Assembly: GCA_013372555.1 (NCBI GenBank)
Contig: JAAPAX010000007.1
Span: forward strand, 868,001-932,000
DNA from: Elsinoe arachidis
Lineage: Eukaryota; Ascomycota; Dothideomycetes; Myriangiales; Elsinoaceae
DNA length: 64,000 nt
Reading direction: 5' to 3'
The translations under genes and the position numbers were made by a program. Of this stretch, positions 1 to 10,397 are shown piece after piece. The notes under the pieces were generated by a model. The model was not told where the DNA came from, made no database searches, and saw only the letters and a list, made by a program, of their open reading frames with translations. Position 1 is the stretch's first letter. Each line of letters begins with the position of its first letter.

Positions 1-1
1 C

Positions 2-474
2 TCCAAGGTCGCAAAGACCAAAGAGGGCGGCCGCCCCGAGAACAGCAGCAGCTACCTGACTGGATCAAGACCACATATCTCCGGTCCAATCAAGAAATCC
101 CATGCGTAAGTGATACCTACCCTTCACCTGTCTTACCTGCTGACCGTCCTCCCAGATCCGTCGACGTCGGCACCCTCGAACTCGACGAGCTCAAAGCCGA
201 CCCAAACCACGGCAGCCACGCCCACGTCACCTCCAATACGCCGAGTACCAGACTCCGCAACATCCCAGACCAAGAACATTTCGGACGAGAACGAATGGAA
301 ATTTACATGACCAACGAATACAACATTGCCTATGGCCAGAATCACGCCCACGAGACATCGAGCGAGGGCAACACGATCAAGAGTCTCGAGGAGATTGAGT
401 CTCCCGGAAAGGAGGAAGAGGATACCAGGCCTTTGCATATGACATATAATAATTCGCATGCGCATGCGAGGTGA
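2..474 (+). CDS. 3' end of an unidentified gene (two exons, 5' end outside window)
   Basis: The reading frame enters from the left edge, is interrupted by a 50-nt intron (106-155, GTAAGT...CAG) and ends with TGA at 472-474. Splicing joins exon 1 and exon 2 in frame, giving about 140 C-terminal residues. The tail is hydrophilic, rich in His, Asn, Ser and Glu, with no membrane segment and no motif I recognise. It could be the cytosolic tail of a membrane protein, but that is only a guess from composition. I do not recognise the gene. Confidence 0.6.
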   Translation, partial: QGRKDQRGRPPREQQQLPDWIKTTYLRSNQEIPCVSDTYPSPVLPADRPPRSVDVGTLELDELKADPNHGSHAHVTSNTPSTRLRNIPDQEHFGRERMEIYMTNEYNIAYGQNHAHETSSEGNTIKSLEEIESPGKEEEDTRPLHMTYNNSHAHAR

Positions 475-732
475 CGACAGCTACAGTAGAGGAAGAAGGG
501 CGGACTCATTGTTACACTACCAAGGGCATGAATGGCGACTATGGGAGGATAGCTTTGTGAAATTCTTAGGGCAGATACCAGGCTTGTTTTGGAGTTGTGG
601 ATTAAAGAGGAAGTGAAAAGCAGCAGGGTTCATGCAGTCCGGAATGTACAGAATTGCACCAGAGACAATGACAATTTGACCATGCTTGCTGAAGTGGAAG
701 GACATTACTGTACACATTAAGACATGACAATC

Positions 733-1977
733 TCAATACTCGTCCCTCCCCCAGCCCATCCTCCTGTCCATCTGTCCCAAGAAATCCGCTCCCATGCCCA
801 ATATATTGACCATGCCATCCACCACCGAGTTCCCCGTCGACACCGGCGCCGCCGTCTGCCCCTGACTCCCCCTCGCAAACGCATCCTCCGTATCCTGCCT
901 ATACCGCCAATCAATCTCTCCCCTAACCCTCCCCCACGCGGCCCTCTGAATCGACCTCTCCCAGTGCGCGAACCAATCCCCCTCATCCTGAACCGCCACA
1001 CTCCCATACCTCGTCCCCCCAGCACGATACTGATACACGCCATCCACAACCTCATACCGCTTCGTCAAAAAGAACAACACCGGCCAACTCACGACCCACA
1101 AAAACGTCAGATAAAACACCCACCTCACCCACACCATCGTGCGCAACGCATTCACCCTCCCCGGACTAAACACAACAACCTCATTCTGCCGCTCCTCAAA
1201 ATCCACATGCACCCGCCCCATATACCCCGTCCCCCTAACCGCAGTCTCCACCAACTGCCTCACCCTCACCTTATCAAACCCTTCCACCCACCTCTTGAAC
1301 CCGAAACTCTTCCACCCCGCCCCGTCAGCGACGTACATCTCGCACCACCTCCGCAGCGCCACCCGCGTGCTCTCCCCCTCGCGATCCTCCTCCCACTCCA
1401 CATGGGGGTCGTAACCCCGCAGTCTGCCCCCGCGGTACCCCCGTCTCCCCGCGTCGATGACACGGATCCGCCCGTCGAGAAAGGGGTCTCCGGCCCCGAT
1501 GCGTCGCGAGAGGAGCAGCGTGATGTCGATGTGGAAGTTGAAGTCGGTGATGGTTTCGTGGCGGTCGGATTTGCCGTCGCGGTAGCTGCGTTCGTGGGTG
1601 CCGCGGATGGTGACGGAGAGGTGGGGCGGGAAGCGGGCTTGTTCTTTGATCATGAGCTCGAGGCTGTCGGCGGAGAGGGAGAAGGGGGCGTGTTGCGTCC
1701 AGGTTGTGTGGGATTTTGTGTCGAGGTGGCTGGAGGGGAGGGGGGGATGGTAGGTGGGGGAGGTGGTGTGGTAGGAGCTGATGGGGGGGAGGCCGGGGGG
1801 GTTGAGGTGGAGGGGGTGTTGGTCGGGGTCGGGGAAGGGAGGGGCAGGGGTGGTGTGGGGGTCGTCGGTGTAGGGAGGGGGGAGGTCGTTGAGGGGATCG
1901 AGGGAGTGGGCCGAGGTGGAGGTGGGGAGGGGGTCATCGGTGTAGGGCGCTGGTGGGGGGGCTTTGCTGACGCCCAT
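733..1977 (-). CDS. Conserved fungal one-TM protein with proline-rich N-terminus (414 aa)
   Basis: Single-exon gene of 414 aa. The first ~100 residues are Pro/Asp/Thr-rich, with PPPYTDDP-like repeats resembling PY-type motifs. A folded middle part follows (about 100-280, with the sequence ETITDFNFHIDIT), then one strong membrane helix near residues 282-303 and a conserved aromatic-rich tail. The layout resembles a widespread uncharacterised fungal family; I cannot assign a function. The PPxY-like stretches could bind WW-domain ubiquitin ligases, which is inference. The coding strand is C-rich in its 5' half and G-rich in its 3' half, so the opposite strand also shows a long proline-rich open frame, which I treat as a shadow. 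Confidence 0.75.
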   Translation of the reverse strand: MGVSKAPPPAPYTDDPLPTSTSAHSLDPLNDLPPPYTDDPHTTPAPPFPDPDQHPLHLNPPGLPPISSYHTTSPTYHPPLPSSHLDTKSHTTWTQHAPFSLSADSLELMIKEQARFPPHLSVTIRGTHERSYRDGKSDRHETITDFNFHIDITLLLSRRIGAGDPFLDGRIRVIDAGRRGYRGGRLRGYDPHVEWEEDREGESTRVALRRWCEMYVADGAGWKSFGFKRWVEGFDKVRVRQLVETAVRGTGYMGRVHVDFEERQNEVVVFSPGRVNALRTMVWVRWVFYLTFLWVVSWPVLFFLTKRYEVVDGVYQYRAGGTRYGSVAVQDEGDWFAHWERSIQRAAWGRVRGEIDWRYRQDTEDAFARGSQGQTAAPVSTGNSVVDGMVNILGMGADFLGQMDRRMGWGRDEY

Positions 1978-2884
1978 GGTGAGCGGCGAGACTGTGGTGA
2001 AGTTGATGTCGAGATGGGCTAAGTTGTTGATTGATCACTGAAAGGAGGTCGCTGCCTGCAGACCACAAAACCAAGGTTTCAGTTCAGCTCCCGCAAGGCG
2101 TCCAACGTTCCGAACACGCCTGGGGACAGACTTACCACAAAGAGTACTTACCGCAGCACCGAGACATATTGAATATCAACAAGGCATGTTTGAAAGATTC
2201 GATACGCGCCTGTTCAAACAGTGTTGTTGTTTTGCTGCATTTCTCGCTCTAATACCGATTGGCTCCGCTCTTTTGTGCATGAACCACGCGATCGTTCAGG
2301 CTCGGCACTCGTCACCAATTGCCGTCGCCAAAACGGAGCTAGTCGAAACGAGGATAGCAAAGCATGACATGACTGCTCTCAGTACTGTCGTAGCAAAAAC
2401 CCCAGCCATCTCATTATTCTCACCTCACCCTGCCCCGCCGAAAGATCCGACTGCGCGATCACTTGACCGGTACTGCTGACGATTGTCAGGCACGAACTTG
2501 CCTAGTTTGCTCGTCCCTACCAGCGGTACTCTCGGTCAGTCGAATCTTCCAGTGGAAGGCACAATCGTGACACATGGCACCTCGCCGACAGCATCCGCCT
2601 TTCTGATCCTGCCTGTTGAGCTTGGCCCTGCATCCGGAGATCAGGTCGGGTTTTTTGCCTGCGGGTTTCAGCTAGGTATTACTACGAGGTTCCGTCGCTG
2701 CTGACATACCGTGGTCTTTTCCTATCTGTCCCTTCCATCGATACTCTCCCCTCTAATCTCAACATACTCGACAGCGACTGAACAAGCATACTGATACTTA
2801 GTATCTGACGGCGATCATCGTCGGAACTTTTACCGAATCGCAACTTCACACTTGACAAGGCTCGCCGATCGAACGCAAGGCAGA
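1978..2884. other. Intergenic region between divergent genes
   Basis: About 0.9 kb between the 5' ends of the one-TM protein (minus) and the SR-rich protein (plus). Short open frames occur (for example 2186-2479), but none has convincing protein character. It presumably holds both promoters; I see no clear TATA box or repeat. Confidence 0.5.
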
Positions 2885-3621
2885 ATGAGCTACGTCTACG
2901 AGCAACGCACATCTTCTCAGCCTCCTCCACCCCGCGGGAGATACTACTACTCCGACGCCGATGACGAAAAGACCAGAGCCGCCGCTGCTGCCAACCAGTA
3001 CAGCGACCGGGGCCGGGTCTTCGCGCGACGATCATGGGCACCGGTAAGTCAATCGCAGACACTACCATACGAATTATGCACAGACACTAATGATCACAGC
3101 CCCAGGTGAATGGCAACCTCGCTCCACCTCCACGCTACAGCAACCCTGATCCATACGCTACCGGCGCTGCGGCTGGCACTGGAGCAGCCCTCGCACCTTA
3201 CTATCGCGACCAGCAGGTCGATCGCTACAGACGAGACCAGAGATACTCACGCTCGCGATCACGATACCGATCCAAGTCTCGCGGAAGGGATAGGTCATAC
3301 TCTTCCTCCAGGTCGCGATCTTCTTCACGCAGCCATTTCGACCGAGTCAAGGACGGAACCCGAGACGCACTTGACAAGACCTTCGACACTCGCGCAAAGG
3401 GTGTTGGAGCTGGTATTGTAGGCGCGCTGGTAGGTGGAGCGATTGGTCGTAGGATGGGAGACAAGAGGGACAATCACGCCCTGGCTGGAGCTATCATCGG
3501 TGGTCTGGGACTCAACGCGCTGGAGAATCAAGTGCATAGACGGCGAGAATCAAAGAGGGAAGATCGAGAGTGGGAGAAATGGGAATCGCAGCAGGGCAGA
3601 AGGAGGGGCTACAGTCGGTAG
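2885..3621 (+). CDS. SR-rich, glycine-zipper protein (226 aa, two exons)
   Basis: Exon 1 is 2885-3043 and exon 2 is 3100-3621, joined across a 56-nt intron (GTAAGT...CACAG). The total is 681 nt, an exact multiple of three. The protein begins MSYVYEQR, has an Arg/Ser-rich region (residues ~95-135, SRSRSRYRSKSRGRDRS) and then two Gly-rich hydrophobic stretches (GAGIVGALVGGAIG and ALAGAIIGGLGLNALE) typical of glycine-zipper proteins. The C-terminus is highly charged. Such fungal proteins are mostly uncharacterised; membrane association or self-assembly through the zipper is inference. A start further downstream is unlikely because exon 2 has no early ATG in frame. Confidence 0.75.
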
Positions 3622-3933
3622 CATCCATTGAGAGCTTGCTCTGGATCGTCTTAATTCTCCTAGTCACGATTGCCTTTGTATGATAGACTGCGACGGCGCT
3701 GGGGATATTGCTTGTAGAGACAATGGCTACATCACATGATTATGAATATGCAAGGACGTTGTGTAGTGAGCTCAAATGATCGACCATGATCCTGTCTCTG
3801 AGCTTTTGACCTGCTCACATGCCACTTGTGCCGCATCGCGTGCACCTCCTGCTTCTATTCTGCAACACCACAACATGCGATAGCAACAACTGACACACAC
3901 CGCGATTTTCCTTTTTTTCAGTCTGTCTCTACC
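3622..3933. other. Intergenic region upstream of the alkaline phosphatase gene
   Basis: About 310 bases. The last ~30 bases before the ATG at 3934 are pyrimidine-rich, as is common in fungal leaders. The phosphatase frame is open upstream to 3826, but the Kozak-like ACCATGG at 3934 is the better start. No other feature was found. Confidence 0.45.
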
Positions 3934-5976
3934 ATGGCACGCGACACAGAGCCTCTGCTCGCCAGACGACCCTCCTCGCACAACTCTCAAGCAGCAGCAG
4001 AGGAGGATGCACTGCTCACGGGACAGCCACAGTCTCGCTCCTACAACTTCCCTTTCGACTTCTCAGAGGTACAATGGCGACGTCTGCGCGAGACGATAGC
4101 CTTCATCTGGGCCTTCCTAGCGACCATCGGAATAATCATTCTCGCTGTGCTCCTACAGCATGCGACACACGATCGCCTACCTGCTCCCTCTGACCCCTCC
4201 ACCTCCCCTTCCAAGCCTGCTCCAGTACCCACTTCGACTGTCACTGCCGTGCCTCGCCCGAGTGACTCGGCGAATGTACGTCCCCATGGCAAGAGAAATC
4301 TTATCTTTATGGTGTCGGATGGCATGGGACCTTCATCTCTCTCCTTGACCAGGTCTTTCTCTCAGCTCGTCTCCAAAGCTACCTTCAATCACACTTTACT
4401 ACTTGACTCTTTGCTGTTGGGTCAGAGCAGGACACGTTCTTCCTCTTCCCTGGTCACGGACAGTGCGGCTGGCGCAACCGCATTCTCCTGCGGTGAGAAG
4501 AGCTACAATGGTGCTATCTCAGTCTTGCCAGATGGGACGCCATGTCCGTCAGTCATGGAAGCAGCGAAAAGAGCAGGATACATGACGGGAGTCGTGGTCA
4601 CTACGAGAGTGACGGATGCCACACCTGCTTGCTTCGGCAGCCATGTGTTGAGGAGAGAGATGGAAGATGACATTGCTGGACAAATGGTAGGGCTGGACCA
4701 TCTTGGAAACTCGACTGGTTCACCCATGGACATCATTCTTGGAGGTGGGAGATGCCACTTCCTTGGTAGCAGCACCCATGGCAGCTGCCGAGTGGATAAT
4801 CGAGACATTGTCGACGAAGCCAGCCGTAAAGGATGGGCGTACATCGACAATAGGGAAGAGTTCGATGCCCTCTCCTCGCGCGGCAAAGAAGTCCTCCCTC
4901 TCCTCGGCCTTTGGGCAGGCGGTGATGTACCATTCGAGATTGACCGCCGGTTTGAAAACAACACCTACCCATCACTAGCCGAGAGTGCAGCCACCGCCCT
5001 ACGTCTCCTCAGTGAAGCCACAGCCGACAGCGACCAAGGCTTCTTCATCATGATCGAAGGCTCCCGCATCGACCACGCAGGCCACATCAACGATCCCGCA
5101 GCCCAAGTCCACGAAGTCCTCGCCTACGACGCCACCACGCGCGTCGTCCTCGACTTCATCAACAACCAAACCACCCCCACCCTCATGGTAGCCACCAGCG
5201 ACCACGAAACCGGCGGCCTCGCCATCGCCCGCCAACTCGACCTCACCTACCCTCACTACCAATGGTACCCCTCAGCCCTCAACAACGCCACCCACTCCGC
5301 CGAACGCACAGCAGCAGAATACCACTCCCACCTAGGCAGCTTCCTCCCCCAATCCCCCCTCCCCCCATCCCCCTCCTCAGACCAAACCACCCACCCCCTC
5401 ACCCTCCTCGCCCGCAAAAAGAACACCCGCAAACTGGAAAAATTCCTCACAACCCTCATCACCTCCCACCTCGGCTTCCGCCCCCTCCAAAGCGAACTCA
5501 ACGCCCTCATCCTCCGCCCCGTCTTCGCCGTCTGGATCATGGCGGATATGATCTCCCGCCGCGCCCAGATCGGGTGGAGCACCCACGGCCACACGGCGGC
5601 GGACGTGAATATCTACTCGTCCGCGGCGGTGTTGTCGGAGAGCAGACGTAGTAAGGGCGGCAAGGACGGAAGGAAGGATGGACATGAGGGGTGGATGAAG
5701 GCGGTGAGGGAGAGGTTGGCGGGGAATAGAGAGAATACGGACGTGGGGGGGTTTTTGAGGTGGTGGCTTGATGTGGAGAGGGAGACGGCGGAGGTGGGGA
5801 GGGAGTTGAGGGGGGATAGGCCGAAGCGGGAGCCGGTGATCGGGGAGGGGGAGAAGGGGGAGGGAGTAGCAGGGTATGAGATGAGGAGGATCACGGAGGG
5901 GTTCAGGCATGATCTCTCGATGAGGAGCTTAGAGAGTGAGTATGAGGAGTGGAAGAGGGGTTTCAGCTGGGACTGA
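3934..5976 (+). CDS. PHO8: Vacuolar-type repressible alkaline phosphatase (680 aa)
   Basis: Type II membrane protein: a short cytosolic N-terminus (MARDTEPLLARR), one TM helix at about residues 53-76, then a lumenal alkaline phosphatase domain. Family hallmarks are visible: MVSDGMG (~126, metal-binding Asp), VTDSAAGATA (~174-183, nucleophilic Ser after Asp), EGSRIDHAGH, TSDHETGG (~420) and STHGHTAADV (~548, metal-binding His). This matches yeast Pho8, which hydrolyses phosphate monoesters in the vacuole. It is longer than Pho8 (566 aa). The additions are a Pro/Ser-rich loop near 470-490 and a charged C-terminal tail of ~120 residues. Codon use flips abruptly from C-ending to G-ending codons at about 5,575. 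The start at 3934 is preferred over an in-frame upstream ATG (3826). Confidence 0.9.
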   Translation: MARDTEPLLARRPSSHNSQAAAEEDALLTGQPQSRSYNFPFDFSEVQWRRLRETIAFIWAFLATIGIIILAVLLQHATHDRLPAPSDPSTSPSKPAPVPTSTVTAVPRPSDSANVRPHGKRNLIFMVSDGMGPSSLSLTRSFSQLVSKATFNHTLLLDSLLLGQSRTRSSSSLVTDSAAGATAFSCGEKSYNGAISVLPDGTPCPSVMEAAKRAGYMTGVVVTTRVTDATPACFGSHVLRREMEDDIAGQMVGLDHLGNSTGSPMDIILGGGRCHFLGSSTHGSCRVDNRDIVDEASRKGWAYIDNREEFDALSSRGKEVLPLLGLWAGGDVPFEIDRRFENNTYPSLAESAATALRLLSEATADSDQGFFIMIEGSRIDHAGHINDPAAQVHEVLAYDATTRVVLDFINNQTTPTLMVATSDHETGGLAIARQLDLTYPHYQWYPSALNNATHSAERTAAEYHSHLGSFLPQSPLPPSPSSDQTTHPLTLLARKKNTRKLEKFLTTLITSHLGFRPLQSELNALILRPVFAVWIMADMISRRAQIGWSTHGHTAADVNIYSSAAVLSESRRSKGGKDGRKDGHEGWMKAVRERLAGNRENTDVGGFLRWWLDVERETAEVGRELRGDRPKREPVIGEGEKGEGVAGYEMRRITEGFRHDLSMRSLESEYEEWKRGFSWD

Positions 5977-6067
5977 AAACGAGAGTGTAGCATGTAAACA
6001 GACATTGTAGCAATACTCGTTCATACATCATTGGTAACCTACACCTGGACACGATGTAGTGTCGTCC

Positions 6068-7883
6068 TCATGGTTGACCTGAATGCCTCCCCGCCCCCAT
6101 CTCTTTCATCTCCAAAGACTCCTGCGCACTACTCGATCCAGACGCTACAGGGTCCACCTCAACCACATGATCGTGCTTCGGCCGAGGACTCTCCTCTCCA
6201 GCACGCGAGGGCAACAGCGTCGAAGGTGCTGTATCCGCGTCTTCCACCATCTCCACCTGCGCCGCCGGCCCACGAAAGTGCTTCCTGCCCACAACCCACC
6301 ACGAAGCAAAGATCCACACCAGCAACGCAACAAAGAACACCGAAGCATAATTCATCTGTCCAACATCAGCATCACCCTCCCAAATCTCCTCTGACATGTA
6401 GAGTCACATACCGTCTCCCCCTCCACGGGCCTCACAACAGGCTGCACAAACACCACCACAATAAACACCGTCCAAACCACGCCCACAGCATTGCACCACC
6501 TTCTCGCTCGCCCCAAATGCAGCGGGCCCGGCGTCCACCTCCACCCGAAAACCTTGAGCAGAATAACGACCACGTAACTCAGATCCAACGCGATGACGCA
6601 AACGTTAAACACCGCCAATATCGCCACTGTCGACGCCAGCGCAATCAGGTTGACAGCCGCGCAGGTGACGACGCACAACCACACCGCGTACACCGGCGTT
6701 TTCGTGCGGGCACAAGTGCGCACCCAGATACGGTGGCCAGGGATGAGTTTATCCCTGCTAAAAGCGAAGGCCGTCCGCGCGAGGGCTTGCATGGCTGTTA
6801 TACCGCTGATCTTGAGGATGAGGTAGGCCGTGAAGGCGAAAAGGGCGCCGTAGTGTTTCCCTAGTACGTTGAGGAAGATTTGGATCACGGGTTGGCCGAG
6901 GGGCGTGGAGAGGATGGAGGCGGGGTCGCCCATGACGATCGCCAGGGTGGTGGTGAAGATGCCGCCGAAGATGTAGGCGAGGAGCATGCCCAGAGAGATG
7001 GCGCGGGGGACGACGATTTCGGGGTGGCGGACTTCTTCGGCGATGTGCGAGGAGGCGCTGGGGGGATATTAGTGAGGGAGAGGGAGGGGAGGTGGGGGAA
7101 AGGTGCTTACTCGAAATCGGTGATGGTCCAGGAGACGGAGAGGAGGCCGAAGAGGGCGGAGTAGGCGCTTGGATGCCAGCCTGAGGAGGATTCGAAGTGG
7201 GAGGTTACGTAGGCAATGCCGTGCTTGTCGTCGCTGACGGTTAGGAGGGTTGCACAACAGGTGATGATAACGAGGCCGTGGAACATGATGTATGCGACTG
7301 TCGTTTTGGACAACCATTTGGTGCTCATGGAGTTGACGAAGCCGGTCAGAAAGGTGCCTAGAACCATGACTCCTACAGTGTGTCGGTTGTTGGGTCTGTA
7401 TGTACCATCTGTGATAATGGAGCACGTCGCCAGCAGGATCTCGGCTGCACCGTATTCGACGCTGGCGACGCCGCAAACTTGACCAAAAAGGTTGAGCCAG
7501 CCAACGACCCAAGCTGCGAAAGCGGCTCTCTTGGGAGGAGCAAGCTGAGATGCTGCATGATATATGCCACCAGACGTCGTATAAGCTGATGTGATCTCTG
7601 CCACTGACAGAACGAGCGTGTAGACCATGACACCGCCACCCCACCAGCACCAGACAGCAGCAGCAGCCCCTCCAGCACGGATGGAAAATGGAAAGGTAGT
7701 GCATACTGTGGCAAAGCAGGCACTGACGCTGGCGGCAAATGCGACTGTCGAGAGCTGTGTGAACTCTCGCCTCATGACCTGATGAAATTCAGCGGGACAT
7801 TCATATTAACACAATGTGATGCATACTGGTTGAATGCCTTGTCGGACCAGGTCCTGGTTCTCTTCATTTAGCTCCGAAGCCAT
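6068..7883 (-). CDS. APC-superfamily amino acid/GABA/choline-type permease (552 aa, four exons)
   Basis: Exons (minus) are 7883-7827, 7778-7111, 7057-6412 and 6355-6068. The introns are 48, 53 and 56 nt with GT...AG ends, and the spliced length is 1,659 nt (553 codons). The start is MASELNEEN; exon 2 continues VMRREFTQLS, the usual entry into TM1 of fungal APC permeases. About 12 hydrophobic segments follow. The SGGIYHAASQLAPP stretch and the HIAEEVRHPEIVVPRAI loop match the GABA/choline permease group (Uga4/Hnm1-like). It should be a plasma-membrane importer of a small amine or amino acid; substrate cannot be told from sequence. The C-terminal tail is acidic and Ser-rich, a possible regulatory or ubiquitination region (inference). 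Confidence 0.85.
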
Positions 7884-8684
7884 TAACACCTGTGGTAGAC
7901 CTCGTCTCCGATCAGCTTCGAGCTCATCGATGCCGCGCCTATGATGAGGCAAATAGTGCTGAGAAGCAGCCATTTCAAATTGGCTTGGGGGGAAGAGCAG
8001 ATAGAAGATATGAAGCGAGAGGTGGCTGATTCGAATTCGTGAGGTGAGAGAGGAAAGCCAGCCGACAGAGGAGGTGGAAAGGTACTCGACTTAAGACAGT
8101 CTGTTAGAGTTCCCAAGTGATAGATAGTTCTGAAGACCCCTGATAACGATGCAGATGATGGAGAGTTTCCTTTCCCGCATCGACGTCAAGGTTGCTACGA
8201 AGTATCTGTGATCGTTCTCGTCGAGCGAAATGCAATGATCGCCCCTTCTTCAAATGTGTCGACCTGTCATTCCACGTAAAGTGGTCATTCTTGAGTATAC
8301 GACAATTCCGCGCTGTAGACTTGTTGTAATGATAGGTGACCCTGTCGTGTGACCTATTACCTCTATAGTGGATAGCTGGGGTCGAAAGCTTCGGGTCCAC
8401 AGCAGATTAGCTGGCCCAGATAACGGCTGATCCATTGGCTTGTATCAGTGGTAGTTGTGTCGTTTAGCTGACCAACACATCAATATTCCTGGGCTACCTG
8501 ACATTGCGATCTCCGGGGTGACACTGCTTCGAGAAGAAGTCTTTCAAGCAAGATTGTCGTGATTCGTGAGCTCTCCATAGTCCTTCTCTCTTTCGCTGAG
8601 TATCCGAATGATGGTGCCCTTCTTGCGCCAGGTACGCACTGCATATCGACCTAGTTGCTCTGACCAATAGCATGCTCTGCCTCC
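7884..8684. other. Intergenic region upstream of the permease gene
   Basis: About 0.8 kb between the permease start and the 3' end of the Dsc3 gene. Short minus-strand frames (8104-8400, 8250-8435) have no recognisable character. It probably contains the permease promoter; I see nothing specific. Confidence 0.4.
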
Positions 8685-9590
8685 TCAATTCGTAAGCCTG
8701 AGGAAGCCAAAAGTAATATTCACGAGCATTCCGCTCAAGACGGCAATTTGTCGTCTGCGACTCCAAACTCCCTCCTCCCGCATGAGCCAACAGACGGCCG
8801 CTATTGGCCAAAAGAAGCCCATGATGTTGCCCCAAAGCATATCCTCGAGCCCGCCGTCTTCGGCGCCGAAGCCGCCCTCGCCTTCCGCTCCAGCAGCTCC
8901 GCCAGTGCCTGTACCCATGTCGTTGTCTAGCCAACGATCTTCGAGTGCTCGAAGCTCGTCTCCCGTTGGCATTGTATCGGGGGTATGCGTGTGCGCCTGG
9001 ATCGCCATGAATTGAGTCCTTAGAGTAGCTACTTCGTCGGGATTGAAGCCAGAAGCGAGCAGTCTATCAAAGCCTCGAGGTGCTGCTCGTGTCGATTTCT
9101 TTTGATCGCTATCATTTGTGTTCGCTGGCACAGGCACTGTTGGCTCTACGCTTGTGTCTAGTTTTGAGTCTGCAGCTTCTGCTTGTCTTGCTTCATCGGC
9201 AAGCTCCGTTCCTGTAAGAGGGTCACCGATTGAGCAATGAATATAGACTCGTGCATTAGGCTGCGGGGGTTGGGATGACCGGATTGGTGCTTTCCCTTTG
9301 CCTTTTGGATCTGTCCCAAAGCCTGTCGTTGTTCGAGGCGGTGCATGAGGAATTGAGATTGATTGTGCGACAGCCTTATCATCCGCGAGCACCTTCCCGG
9401 CAGAGATGAGGCGTAAGCGACATGCCTTGACCGCGTCTGGTAGCTGGGCTCGGATAAGTTGCTTGACCGACAGCGTACTCGTACTGCTTGGCGAGGTGAT
9501 AGTGATGACCAGGTCTGGTATCGATGTGGTGAAGCGAATGACAAGGTCCACTGGCCGCGATGCTGGCGACTCGGACTGTTTGCCAGCCAT
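8685..9590 (-). CDS. dsc3: DSC E3 ubiquitin ligase complex subunit 3 (301 aa)
   Basis: Single exon. The N-terminus (residues ~15-115) is a ubiquitin-like fold of the DUF2407 type: beta-rich start VDLVIRFTTSIPDLVITI, then SVKQLIRAQLP, CRLRLISAGKVLADD and VYIHCSIGDPL. A conserved C-terminal half follows (GFDRLLASGFNPDEVATLR...QFMAIQ), then two hydrophobic segments near the end (about 240-262 and 280-298). This is the architecture of Dsc3/DscC, a membrane subunit of the Golgi/ER Dsc E3 ligase that activates SREBP in fission yeast and Aspergillus and is tied to hypoxia adaptation. It is divergent with the Dabb gene. Start at 9590 is the first ATG of the frame. Confidence 0.85.
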   Translation of the reverse strand: MAGKQSESPASRPVDLVIRFTTSIPDLVITITSPSSTSTLSVKQLIRAQLPDAVKACRLRLISAGKVLADDKAVAQSISIPHAPPRTTTGFGTDPKGKGKAPIRSSQPPQPNARVYIHCSIGDPLTGTELADEARQAEAADSKLDTSVEPTVPVPANTNDSDQKKSTRAAPRGFDRLLASGFNPDEVATLRTQFMAIQAHTHTPDTMPTGDELRALEDRWLDNDMGTGTGGAAGAEGEGGFGAEDGGLEDMLWGNIMGFFWPIAAVCWLMREEGVWSRRRQIAVLSGMLVNITFGFLRLTN

Positions 9591-9893
9591 GTCAGAGGAA
9601 GTCGGGAGCCGCGTTCCTCAGGAGCCACGCTGATTCGGCTGGGAATCGCGATCTTATAGTGATTTCATTGTTGACCTTGACTTTTGACATGAAGCACGTC
9701 AGATATCGCAATGCATTCCTATACGATGTAGAAGTATAGATGGTGATGCTTTCCACGACATAATTTCCCTGACCACTAGCACGCGGCACTTGCCCGCTTT
9801 AGGTATGTCAGGACCTCGTCATGGATGAGCACTTGTTGGCTGTCCTCTTCACATGAATCCAATTCGACATCTAACCTAACAAGATCGATCAAC
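9591..9893. other. Divergent promoter region between dsc3 and the Dabb gene
   Basis: About 300 bases between two start codons. No TATA box or repeat stands out. Confidence 0.4.
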
Positions 9894-10324
9894 ATGGCTG
9901 TCATTCACATTGTATTATTTGAATTCAATTCTGCGGCATCAAATGAAGACGTCACTGCTGTAAGGACTCTACAGTGGCAAAACGCTCCGAAGCTTATGTT
10001 CCAATACAGGCGTGCCAGAGAATGCTGGCGTTGAAAGACAAATGCAAGCACCCAAGGACAGGTCAACTGTATGTCAAATCATACGGCGGGGGCCGTGACA
10101 ACAGCCCGGAGGGACTCCAAGTAGGCACTACTCCACTTAGGCGTCTCGCCTGTACTGACGTTTGCCAGGGCGGCTCTACCCACGGGTTTGTCTTCGAGTT
10201 CGATAGCGAAGAAGACAGGAACTACTACGTCAAGGAGGATCCGGCCCACCTCGACTTTGTGGCGAGCATCAAGGATTTGGTCTCCGGCGCTCGCGTGGTT
10301 GATTTCACGCCTGGAGTGGTTTGA
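9894..10324 (+). CDS. Dabb (stress-responsive A/B barrel) domain protein (110 aa, three exons)
   Basis: Exons 9894-9959, 10010-10120 and 10169-10324; introns of 50 and 48 nt. All junctions fall between codons and the spliced frame is 333 nt. The protein reads MAVIHIVLFEF, then ACQRMLALKDKCKHP, SYGGGRDNSPEGLQ, GGSTHGFVFEFDSEEDRNYYV, DPAHLDF and VVDFTPGVV. These are the landmarks of the dimeric Dabb fold (ferredoxin-like alpha/beta barrel), found in plant stress proteins and small fungal enzymes. The actual reaction is unknown. Each long single-frame ORF here misreads at least one intron, so the gene is only visible after splicing. Confidence 0.85.
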
Positions 10325-10397
10325 GCCGTCCAAGTATTTGTATTCAGGGCCATGCAGGGTATCCTCTGTACATATGCTAGTCTATTGTTGTCGTGTC

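Noticed and set aside
724..2022. 432-codon plus-strand open frame, very Pro/His/Arg-rich then Gly/Val-rich
   Set aside because: Antisense shadow of the one-TM protein gene caused by its strong C/G skew.
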